DNA from: Chitinophagaceae bacterium | Lineage (GTDB): Bacteria; Bacteroidota; Bacteroidia; Chitinophagales; Chitinophagaceae | Length of the DNA stretch: 9,662 nucleotides | Assembly (NCBI GenBank): GCA_021323155.1 | Contig: JAJTCI010000067.1 | Span: forward strand, 1-9,662 | Direction: 5' to 3' | Made by a program: the position numbers and the translations under genes | In this document: positions 1-6,430 of the stretch, in pieces | Layout: every line of letters starts with the position of its first letter | How positions within the stretch are numbered: position 1 is the first letter of the stretch | Notes under the pieces: model-generated | Told to the model about the DNA's origin: nothing | Seen by the model: only the letters and a program-made list of their open reading frames with translations | Databases searched by the model: none

Positions 1-1965
1 GCTCCGGAGGTGGAAGACCAGGTACCTAAAAGAGACCTTCGGGGCGCATGGGTATCTACGGTGTCCAATATTGATTGGCCTTCGTCACGTACACTCAGCA
101 CCAGCCAGCAACAGCTGGAACTGGTTAAAATACTCGACACCCTTTTAATAGCAGGCATTAATACCGTATTCCTCCAGGTAAGGCCGGAATCAGATGCATT
201 GTATGCTTCCGCTATTGAGCCCTGGTCGTACTGGCTCACCAATGCGCAGGGAACCGCACCCAGTCCATTGTGGGATCCGCTCGCCTTTGCCGTCACAGAA
301 GCGCATGCCAGGGGAATGGAATTGCACGCCTGGATCAATCCTTACCGTGCCAAGCAAAGTACCCCGGCATTAGCACCGAACCACGTCGCGGCCGTGCATC
401 CCGACTGGACGTTTACCGCGGGCACGTTAACCATGTTGGATCCGGGCTTGCCACTGGTAAGAGCGCACGTCACCGATGTGATTGCAGACATCGCAACGCG
501 TTACGACGTAGACGGTATTCACTTCGACGATTATTTTTATCCCTCCGGCATGACAACCCAGGACAACGCGACTTATACAAATCATAACCCTACCGCCATC
601 GCTACTATCGATGACTGGAGAAGAAATAACGTAAACCTCTTGATTGCGAAAGTATACGATACGCTTGCCGCGATCAATACGGCGGCTAACAGGAACATCG
701 TCTTTGGAGTAAGTCCGTTCGGTATCTGGAAGAGCGGTACTCCACCGGGCATTACCGGCAACTCTTCTTATAGTGCGATGTATTGCGACCCGATAGCCTG
801 GCTGCAGGCCGGTAAGGTAGATTACGTGGCGCCCCAGCTGTATTGGAAGATCACTGGCGCGCAGGATTATGACGCGCTCAGCAAATGGTGGAACGACCAG
901 GGCTTGGCCTATAACCGTTTTATTTATCCCGGCCTTGCCTTGTATAAAATGAGCGACGCCAACAACTGGGCTGCTGCTGAGATCGAAAACCAGATCACCT
1001 TGAACAGGAACCAGCAACACGAGCAGGTGAAAGGGCAGATCTTTTTTAGTACAAAGCAGATCATGACCGATGTGAAGGGAATTAAGACTTCTTTGAAGAA
1101 CAATCAACAGCGATACAGGTCCCTGGTTCCCGTAATGCCGTGGAAAGATGTGGTATGCCCAAACGCGCCTGCGAATGTTCGCCAGGAAGCGGACACGGTT
1201 CGGTGGGATACACCGCTGGCGGCGACAGATGGCGACCTGCCAAGGAAATACGTGGTATATCGGTTTGGTGATGCCGCCGAAGCTGCCACCCATCGCCATG
1301 ATGGCTCAAAGATATATGCGGTGGTTGCAGGTAATAAACTAGGTGTGCCACTTGCCGATGTTGCGGGAAGCTATTTCATGGTCACCTCGCTGGATAAGAA
1401 CAATAATGAAAGTGATGGCGTCGCGGGTATCGTCTTGCCGGTAACAGGGCTGGTGTTGAACGTTGCGCTTGATGGTAACAGGGCGATGGTAAAATGGAGT
1501 ACCGTGACTGAAGTGAACACCGCGTACTTCCAGTTGGAACGCAGCATAAATGGCATCAGCTATGAAGCCATTGCTAACGTGCCCGCGGCCGGGAATAGCA
1601 GTGCGCCACGGCAGTATAATTATACGGATCACTTGTCTGAAACGGGCACCTATTATTACAGGATAAAAGTAGTGGATAAGGACGGCAGGGCAACTTACTC
1701 GGTAATACGCTCGGTAGATTTCGTCGCGTCAGGTAAGATCACTGTCGCACCAAATCCATTCACTTCCCACGTCACCATCCGCGGCGCTGCTATGATCAAA
1801 TCAATAACGGTAATGGATATATCCGGCAGGGTACTTCGTACCATCGATTGTGATAACAACGCGACTGTGGTGGTGACCTTGCACCATCTTCCGGCTGGTG
1901 TATACACGCTCAGGCTGCAAAAAAAGGATGGAACATCTGTTGTACACAAAATTACCAGGAACTAG
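1..1965 (+). CDS. Secreted GHL10-type glycoside hydrolase with T9SS sorting domain (5'-truncated by window)
   Basis: Residue numbers count from the GTG at position 10. Residues 10-370 form a GHL10 (DUF187, PF02638) barrel, shown by RGAWVSTV near 11-18, WINPYR at 108-113, DGIHFDDYFYP at 168-178 and FGVSPFGIW at 232-240. Acidic residues D173 and D174 are the likely active-site region. About 380-480 and 481-573 look like fibronectin-III-type modules. Residues 574-651 form a T9SS type A sorting domain, with APNPF, a DISGRVLR strand, LPAGVYTLRL and a basic end. E. coli DigH (YddW), in the same family, cleaves denuded peptidoglycan glycan strands, so a cell-wall glycan substrate is plausible but unproven here. 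The frame is open to position 1, and a T9SS cargo needs a Sec signal peptide. The true start therefore lies upstream and the GTG at 10 is not the start. The stop is TAG, followed by a terminator, so this is the last gene of its transcript. Confidence 0.88.
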   Translation, partial: APEVEDQVPKRDLRGAWVSTVSNIDWPSSRTLSTSQQQLELVKILDTLLIAGINTVFLQVRPESDALYASAIEPWSYWLTNAQGTAPSPLWDPLAFAVTEAHARGMELHAWINPYRAKQSTPALAPNHVAAVHPDWTFTAGTLTMLDPGLPLVRAHVTDVIADIATRYDVDGIHFDDYFYPSGMTTQDNATYTNHNPTAIATIDDWRRNNVNLLIAKVYDTLAAINTAANRNIVFGVSPFGIWKSGTPPGITGNSSYSAMYCDPIAWLQAGKVDYVAPQLYWKITGAQDYDALSKWWNDQGLAYNRFIYPGLALYKMSDANNWAAAEIENQITLNRNQQHEQVKGQIFFSTKQIMTDVKGIKTSLKNNQQRYRSLVPVMPWKDVVCPNAPANVRQEADTVRWDTPLAATDGDLPRKYVVYRFGDAAEAATHRHDGSKIYAVVAGNKLGVPLADVAGSYFMVTSLDKNNNESDGVAGIVLPVTGLVLNVALDGNRAMVKWSTVTEVNTAYFQLERSINGISYEAIANVPAAGNSSAPRQYNYTDHLSETGTYYYRIKVVDKDGRATYSVIRSVDFVASGKITVAPNPFTSHVTIRGAAMIKSITVMDISGRVLRTIDCDNNATVVVTLHHLPAGVYTLRLQKKDGTSVVHKITRN

Positions 1966-2032
1966 TCGGCGCAGGCTTTATAGCGATCCTGTTTCTCGAA
2001 GCAAAATTTCCCCTAAAACCTTATTCATTCTG

Positions 2033-2061
2033 GAATCCCGGCATCGTCGGGATTCTTTTTT
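2033..2061 (+). terminator. Intrinsic terminator after the GHL10 gene
   Basis: A perfect 8-bp stem (GAATCCCG at 2033-2040 with CGGGATTC at 2048-2055) encloses a 7-nt loop, and six T follow at 2056-2061. The T-tract is on the plus strand, 68 bases after the GHL10 stop. No matching T-run is present on the other strand, so it should act in the rightward direction only. Confidence 0.88.
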
Positions 2062-2084
2062 GTATGGCTTGTTGCCGCTTTGGC

Positions 2085-2125
2085 AATGGCATTAATGCTC
2101 CGGCAGTTGAAAGACGCCATTAATG
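2085..2125. repeat. Paired CATTAATG palindromes and inverted repeat between convergent genes
   Basis: The self-complementary octamer CATTAATG occurs at 2090-2097 and again at 2118-2125, 28 bp apart start to start. The first copy extends to the 10-bp palindrome GCATTAATGC at 2089-2098. AATGGC at 2085-2090 and GCCATT at 2116-2121 are also inverted copies, so the stretch could fold into one larger hairpin. It lies between the GHL10 terminator and the 3' end of the leftward TlpA-like gene. There is no T-run on the minus strand, so I do not call it a terminator. Its role is unknown. Confidence 0.4.
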
Positions 2126-2152
2126 AAACAGCAGCGGGCAGGCCGGTATTAC

Positions 2153-2743
2153 CTACGACTTCGCGGTCCGTCGGTTGTAGTATAAAAAAATGATCAGGAT
2201 CACTACAATACCTCCCACAAGTAAGAGGAGATATCTGGGCTTTTCATCTTCTTTTACAGCGACGAGCCTTTTCAACTCTGTTTCAAATGCCTGTTCTGGT
2301 ATTGTGCCTTCTGAAAATTTCCGGTAACCGGTCTTATTATTTATAAACAAGGTGGCGGGAATAGCCCCGGACCAGCTCGAATCAATTTTAGGACAGAAAA
2401 CATCGGCGTTTGTTTCATCTAAAAATGCAATAGGAGCGGTGAAATTAAATTTCCCCGCGAACTCATTGATCTGTTCCGGGTACATCTCGGACATGTCCAG
2501 GGAAACCAGCAAAAGTTTTACGCTGTCTTTATCATATTGGCTTACGAGTTTTTGAAAGTAGGGGATTTCACCAATGCAAGGCTTGCAAAACGTCGCCCAA
2601 AAATTAATTACAGTTGGCGTGCTCGTCTTCTGAATATAGGTTTCCAGTTCGCCGATCTTCCATTTCGGGATTTCCTGTGCCTGCGCATTCAGGTAAAGCA
2701 GGCATGCAATAAATATTAAACCAGGTCTGCACACTATAAACAA
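2153..2743 (-). CDS. TlpA/ResA-like periplasmic thiol-disulfide oxidoreductase with C-terminal membrane anchor
   Basis: The 196-residue protein has an N-terminal hydrophobic signal (about 7-19) with a likely signal peptidase I site after AQA at 22. A thioredoxin-fold domain spans about 26-165. The redox motif WATFCKPC holds C53 and C56, and P129 in GAIPATLF is the expected cis-proline. A third cysteine, C117, lies in the domain. Residues 171-189 form a strongly hydrophobic helix followed by NRRTAKS, which predicts a cytoplasmic tail. The redox domain would therefore face the periplasm on a C-terminal anchor, whereas ResA/TlpA proteins are usually anchored at the N-terminus. The family reduces or exchanges disulfides, often in cytochrome c maturation or stress; no partner gene is nearby. 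There is no usable ATG: an in-frame TAA lies 12 bases upstream, and the candidates are TTG at 2743 (used here) or GTG at 2734. No convincing ribosome binding site is seen. The spacer upstream holds a heptamer array. Confidence 0.85.
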   Translation of the reverse strand: MFIVCRPGLIFIACLLYLNAQAQEIPKWKIGELETYIQKTSTPTVINFWATFCKPCIGEIPYFQKLVSQYDKDSVKLLLVSLDMSEMYPEQINEFAGKFNFTAPIAFLDETNADVFCPKIDSSWSGAIPATLFINNKTGYRKFSEGTIPEQAFETELKRLVAVKEDEKPRYLLLLVGGIVVILIIFLYYNRRTAKS

Positions 2744-2805
2744 TCTTTTGTTGACTTAAAACTAAGACATCTGTTAATCATTTGCATCTGGCGTAGGATG
2801 GCCCA

Positions 2806-2827
2806 GGCAGGCCGATTGATACCTGCC
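2806..2827. repeat. GC-rich inverted repeat upstream of the TlpA-like gene
   Basis: GGCAGG at 2806-2811 and CCTGCC at 2822-2827 are inverted copies around a 10-nt loop. On the minus strand this follows the heptamer array and precedes the TlpA-like gene. No T-run follows, so a terminator or attenuator role is only a possibility. Confidence 0.3.
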
Positions 2828-2828
2828 C

Positions 2829-2905
2829 TCACCTGCACCCTGCAACCTGTCACCTGTCACCTGCACCCTGCACCCTGCACCCTGCACCCTGCACCTTGCA
2901 ACTTG
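2829..2905. repeat. Heptamer tandem repeat, 11 in-phase units
   Basis: Eleven consecutive 7-bp units run without a phase break. In plus-strand order they are TCACCTG, CACCCTG, CAACCTG, TCACCTG twice, CACCCTG four times, CACCTTG and CAACTTG. The central units are identical and the outer ones diverge, the usual pattern of a slippage-prone array with older edges. The array ends five bases from the stop codon of the leftward glycosyltransferase gene and fills much of the 167-bp spacer before the TlpA-like gene. The G-rich strand is the transcribed sense for both neighbours, so any read-through RNA would carry GCAGGGT-type repeats. Confidence 0.92.
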
Positions 2906-2913
2906 CAAATCTA
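2906..2913 (-). promoter_or_regulatory. Possible Bacteroidota -7 box (TAnnTTTG) upstream of the heptamer array
   Basis: The minus strand reads TAGATTTG, an exact match to the Bacteroidota -7 consensus TAnnTTTG. Its first three bases are the stop codon of the glycosyltransferase gene. I see no TTG-type -33 element at the usual distance. If active, it would start a transcript inside the heptamer array and give the TlpA-like gene a repeat-containing leader. Only six fixed positions match, so chance is a fair alternative. Confidence 0.22.
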
Positions 2914-3927
2914 ACGCGTATTATTCAGCACCTCCAGGTACGCATCCGCATACCTGTCTGCCATCGTTTCCTTCGAAAACATTTTTACCGCCCATTCACG
3001 ACAGTGTTTTCGGTCCAGTTCTTTAACTCGTTCAACCGCGCTAGCAGCTTCGCTCACCGACTCCACTAAAAAACCTGTTTTGTTATCAACAACTAACTCT
3101 GGCATCGAACCTTTGTTAAACGCGATCACTGGCGTACCGCTACACATCGCTTCCGCCACACTCAATCCGAACGGCTCGTTAAACAGGATGGGATGCAGCA
3201 GCGCCAGCGCCCCACCTAATAATTCATCTCTTTCCGCGGGACCACAATTGCCCGCGTACACTACCTGTTCATGATCGATCAGGGGTTGTATTCTGGTTGT
3301 AAAATATAACTGGTCCTGTATTAGGCCCGCTATGATGATCTTCTTACCGCTCCGTTTCGCTATCTCGATCGCTTCAAGCGTTCCTTTCTCAGGATGTATG
3401 CGGCCAAAGAACAGGAGATAATCTGCCGGTACTGCCCGGTAGGTGAATTGCTGGGTAGCGATCCCGTTATAAACGGTCGAAAGATATTCCAGGTCGGGAT
3501 GCCTGTCGGAGTTGCTGATGGAGACATAATGCACCCGGTCATTATACTTCTTATAGACAGGTACAATCCGTGGCGACGAGAATCCATGTATCGTCGTGAT
3601 CATAGGGGTGGCGATCAGCCGGGAATAGGTGAGTGGCAAAAAGTCGAAATGGTTGTGAATGATGTCATATTCACCGGCCCTTTCCATCAACAGGCTGATG
3701 TGAAGACATTCGTTGACTTTAGCATCCGCATCAGCATCTTCGGCGTAACCCTTTCGGCAAACTGAAACAAGGTTCGCCGTGGTCGCAGAATCGCCGGTCG
3801 CGAACAGCGTAACGTCCAGTCCCCTGGATACAAGCTGTTCGGTTAAATTAGAAGCTACCTGCTCCCATGGGCCGTATTTATGTGGTGGCGTGCGCCATGC
3901 TACGGGAGACAAGATCGCTATTTTCAT
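2911..3927 (-). CDS. GT4-family glycosyltransferase (GT-B fold)
   Basis: The 338-residue protein is a complete, compact GT4 enzyme. The N-terminal Rossmann half opens with MKIAILSPVAWRTPP and a GPWE motif at 19-22. This matches the glycine-rich acceptor-side loop of GT4 proteins, where GGxE is more common. FGRIHPEKG (174-182) carries the donor-site Arg and Lys. The family EX7E motif is intact as E251 and E259 in EPFGLSVAE, followed by AMCSGTPV. GT4 enzymes are retaining transferases that use nucleotide sugars. Donor and acceptor are not readable here; mannose is suggested only by the GH130 gene nearby. There is no signal peptide or membrane segment, so it is cytoplasmic. Its ATG at 3927 lies inside the preceding GT4 fusion gene (50-bp overlap), which points to one transcript and translational coupling. 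The conserved N-terminus makes this start firm. Confidence 0.9.
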   Translation of the reverse strand: MKIAILSPVAWRTPPHKYGPWEQVASNLTEQLVSRGLDVTLFATGDSATTANLVSVCRKGYAEDADADAKVNECLHISLLMERAGEYDIIHNHFDFLPLTYSRLIATPMITTIHGFSSPRIVPVYKKYNDRVHYVSISNSDRHPDLEYLSTVYNGIATQQFTYRAVPADYLLFFGRIHPEKGTLEAIEIAKRSGKKIIIAGLIQDQLYFTTRIQPLIDHEQVVYAGNCGPAERDELLGGALALLHPILFNEPFGLSVAEAMCSGTPVIAFNKGSMPELVVDNKTGFLVESVSEAASAVERVKELDRKHCREWAVKMFSKETMADRYADAYLEVLNNTR

Positions 3928-6160
3928 TTACCAGGTCTGTTTTGTAAAATTCTTCAAATGCCTGCAACACCGTCAGGTGCGAGATCAGGTACGACAAGGT
4001 ACTTTCCGCGCCCTGGTTCCGGTTTACGCCATAACTCTCCAACCCGTCGCAACATCCTTTGGTCTCGAAATCATATAAACACATCCGGAGGTCATTGTCG
4101 CCCAGGAACCACATGAACGAGGTGTAGAGTTTATTCAGCCATACTTTGTCTTTTGTAAGATGGAACGCCTGGTGGAACATCAACACCATAGCCAGCGCAT
4201 CCAGTGGCTGTTGGGCAAAGATCGAAGGACTACACCCTTTCACAAACCATTGTTGGTTTCCGACGGGCGAGAAGCATCCTTCCTTCATCGTCGCCTGCGA
4301 TAAAAATGCGAGGCTTTCCATGGCTGTCTCAGCCACACGGTCATCGTTCAGTATACCAGCGGCATGCAATAGCGAAAGTGGCAGGATCGCGTTATCATAA
4401 GCGAGCAATTCCTCGAACCAGTGCCAGTTCTCAGAACGGTGGTCCTTATACTGGTTCATTAATTTTCGCGTCAGGTGCCGCAGGCGCTCGGTCATGCCTT
4501 CATCATTCGGCGTACTATTAAGATAGTGGCAGATCCCGATGATCGAGTTCGCAATGCTCCGGATCGATTTCAGTTTTTCAAAATTGGGTGCGGCCGCGAA
4601 AAATATTTCTTTGCCCGACTGGAAGTAGGCATCGTTCGGAGCATTGCCCAGTAAATAACCCAGCGCCCATATCGTTCTCCCAAAAGAATCCTCTGATCCT
4701 TCTTCGTCCAGGAAATCTCTTCTAAAACTCAGGAAATTTCGGAACATGCCATCTTCGTTCTGCATGTAATGGATATAGCTGAGGTAGATGGGTAACAGGT
4801 CTAAAGCCAGCGGGTGCTTCATTTGTTTGTGCGCCATCGACACCATCAGCAAGGCCCTGGCGTTATCATCCAGGCAATACCCTTCCTTGAGGTTCGGGAT
4901 ACCGAACTTGGCATGCTGTATAATTCCAGTGTCATCCGTCATTCGCTTCACATGGTCCAGCAGGAAGGGAGGCAGAATGAGTGGGTCGAGCACCGTTTCC
5001 TTTTTAGGTGGTTGTGCCGACCGGGTGGTGATTACCTTCTTAAGAATGGAATTGTATTTGAGCCCTGCCTTTGGCCAGGTGGTTTCTTTACCATACGCGT
5101 AGGCGGTGTCCCGCAGCTCTTTCAATTTCGCTGGGTGATCAAGCAAGTCAAGTAAGATTACGGAAAGACCTTCATGGTCATTGAAATCAAATAGCCTGCC
5201 CCTTCCTTCGGATAATAATTCTTCCGCGTGCCAGTAAGGCGTGGAGAGAACAGCCGCGCCGGCACCAACGGCATACGACAATGTGCCGCTTGTGATCTGT
5301 GCCTTGTTTAGATAAGGGGTAATATAAATATCGGTGGCGCGCAGGTGATGGAACAACTCTTTTTCATTGATGAATTCATTCAGGAAGAGTACCTTTTTTT
5401 CCAGTCCCAGGTTTTTCACTAATCGCAATAACGATATCCTGTACTCTTCTCCGGAGCCGCGCAGTACCGCTGGATGTGTTTTCCCCAGCACCATGTAAAC
5501 GGCCTCGGGATGTTTGGCCAGCACAGCGGGCATTGCGCGTATCACGGTTTCGATGCCTTTATTACGACTCAGCAATCCAAAAGTGAGTAATACATGTTTT
5601 CCTTCGAATTTGAATTCTTTTCTTGCGAGTGCATGGCTGAAATTGAAAGCCGGTACGCCATGGTGCACCAACGCTATTTTCGATGATGGGATATTGTATA
5701 TCTCCGTCAGGAACTCGATCGCTTTTTCAGTCATTACTACCACCTTCGCGGCCATCTTGCAGATCTCGGTCAGTATGGCTTTCTCGTTATAAGAAGGTGT
5801 TTGCAACACGGTATGTAGGGTAACTACCAGGGGTATCTCCAGCCGGTGCAGTAATGGCAATATGAAAACCCCATTCTGTCCGCCGAATATGCCGAACTCG
5901 TGCTGTAATATGCACACATCGGAACCCCCGAGATTGATAAAACGTGCGGCATTGATATAATCCGGTTGCTGTTCCTGTCGTATAGTTAACTGTACTTCTG
6001 CAGGGTATGCATAAGACTCCTCTTGGTCGTCCATTGCGATCACCACTACGTTGTCTTTCTCGATACCCTGGTCTGTGGTGATGGCGTTCACAAGATTCTG
6101 TGTAAAAGTGCCAATGCCACATCCCCTTGGCGGGTAAGTGCCTATTAATGCGATCTTCAT
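3878..6160 (-). CDS. GT4 glycosyltransferase fused to a six-hairpin-like helical domain
   Basis: The protein is 760 residues from ATG at 6160. The frame opens further to a TTG at 6193, but MKIALIGTYPPRGCGIG is a typical GT4 N-terminus, so the ATG is preferred. Residues 1-375 are the GT4 module: GCGIGTFT at 13-20, QHEFG at 86-90, the donor-side FGLLSRNKG at 194-202, and a C-terminal block (TPYLNKAQITSGTLSY, then STPYWHAEELL). The usual EX7E glutamates are replaced by Q288 and Y296, although the surrounding block is well formed. Residues about 396-745 form a helical domain with GYCLDDNARALL (427-438), DSFGRTIWALGYL (491-503), WHWFEELLAYDNAILP (579-594) and NRNQGAESTLSYL (713-725). These resemble (alpha/alpha)6 toroid glycosidase-like proteins. 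Assignment to a named GH family is not possible by eye. There are no membrane segments or export signal. It is the first gene of a two-gene leftward unit, divergent from the GH130 gene. Confidence 0.86.
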   Translation of the reverse strand: MKIALIGTYPPRGCGIGTFTQNLVNAITTDQGIEKDNVVVIAMDDQEESYAYPAEVQLTIRQEQQPDYINAARFINLGGSDVCILQHEFGIFGGQNGVFILPLLHRLEIPLVVTLHTVLQTPSYNEKAILTEICKMAAKVVVMTEKAIEFLTEIYNIPSSKIALVHHGVPAFNFSHALARKEFKFEGKHVLLTFGLLSRNKGIETVIRAMPAVLAKHPEAVYMVLGKTHPAVLRGSGEEYRISLLRLVKNLGLEKKVLFLNEFINEKELFHHLRATDIYITPYLNKAQITSGTLSYAVGAGAAVLSTPYWHAEELLSEGRGRLFDFNDHEGLSVILLDLLDHPAKLKELRDTAYAYGKETTWPKAGLKYNSILKKVITTRSAQPPKKETVLDPLILPPFLLDHVKRMTDDTGIIQHAKFGIPNLKEGYCLDDNARALLMVSMAHKQMKHPLALDLLPIYLSYIHYMQNEDGMFRNFLSFRRDFLDEEGSEDSFGRTIWALGYLLGNAPNDAYFQSGKEIFFAAAPNFEKLKSIRSIANSIIGICHYLNSTPNDEGMTERLRHLTRKLMNQYKDHRSENWHWFEELLAYDNAILPLSLLHAAGILNDDRVAETAMESLAFLSQATMKEGCFSPVGNQQWFVKGCSPSIFAQQPLDALAMVLMFHQAFHLTKDKVWLNKLYTSFMWFLGDNDLRMCLYDFETKGCCDGLESYGVNRNQGAESTLSYLISHLTVLQAFEEFYKTDLVNENSDLVSRSMAHATT

Positions 6161-6430
6161 AATTTTTTTTCCAGCGAAACCAGCGCTTGTCAAGGAGGGG
6201 TAGGAATATTAGCGGGATCTTTATTGCAACAACCTGTATTGCCGTATAAAACCTGGCGCGCCACAAGGTAGCGTTATTTAAGCCGTGGTGTTGTTAATGT
6301 GCCTGCCCGTGCTTATCCTGCTAACACATAGCGGTTTAACAAGTAAAATCGTGGAAGCTGTCATAATAACCGGTACTTTGAACACGGTATTGCCCTCCAT
6401 CAACGCCGCTCATCTCACAACCATTTGCCG
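6161..6430. promoter_or_regulatory. Divergent intergenic region between the GT4 unit and the GH130 gene
   Basis: These 270 bases must hold the promoters for both the leftward GT4 pair and the rightward GH130 gene. I find no exact TAnnTTTG on either strand. The nearest on the plus strand is TACTTTG at 6374-6380, one base short, with no clear -33 element. The perfect 10-bp palindrome TGGCGCGCCA at 6254-6263 lies about 95 bp from the GT4 start and 170 bp from the GH130 start and could be an operator. A direct CGGTA repeat occurs at 6371-6375 and 6386-6390. No small gene is supported: the open frame on the minus strand here has no usable start or family signature. Confidence 0.45.

Noticed and set aside
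10..12. GTG at 10 with GGAGG just before it as the start of the GHL10 gene
   Set aside because: The GGAGG abuts and overlaps the GTG, too close to serve as a ribosome binding site. The frame is open to base 1, and a T9SS cargo needs a signal peptide that would lie upstream.
427..1299. Long open frame (290 codons) on the minus strand inside the GHL10 gene
   Set aside because: Its translation has no recognisable domain and is rich in Arg and His as expected of an antisense shadow. The plus-strand frame carries clear GHL10 motifs.
2700..2743. Lipoprotein signal in the TlpA-like protein (Cys at residue 14)
   Set aside because: The residues before the Cys (FIA) are a poor lipobox and the hydrophobic part before it is short. 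The AQA cleavage site further on fits better.
2829..2905. Heptamer array as a CRISPR array
   Set aside because: Units are 7 bp with no spacers, and no cas genes are present.
6192..6205. AAGGAGG on the plus strand as a ribosome binding site for a small gene
   Set aside because: No ATG, GTG or TTG at a suitable distance opens a frame of useful length. Other genes here do not rely on such sites.
5787..6266. Open frame (159 codons) on the minus strand over the start of the GT4 fusion gene and the divergent spacer
   Set aside because: It overlaps the conserved GT4 N-terminus in another frame, shows no family motif, and has low-complexity Arg/His/Tyr composition.
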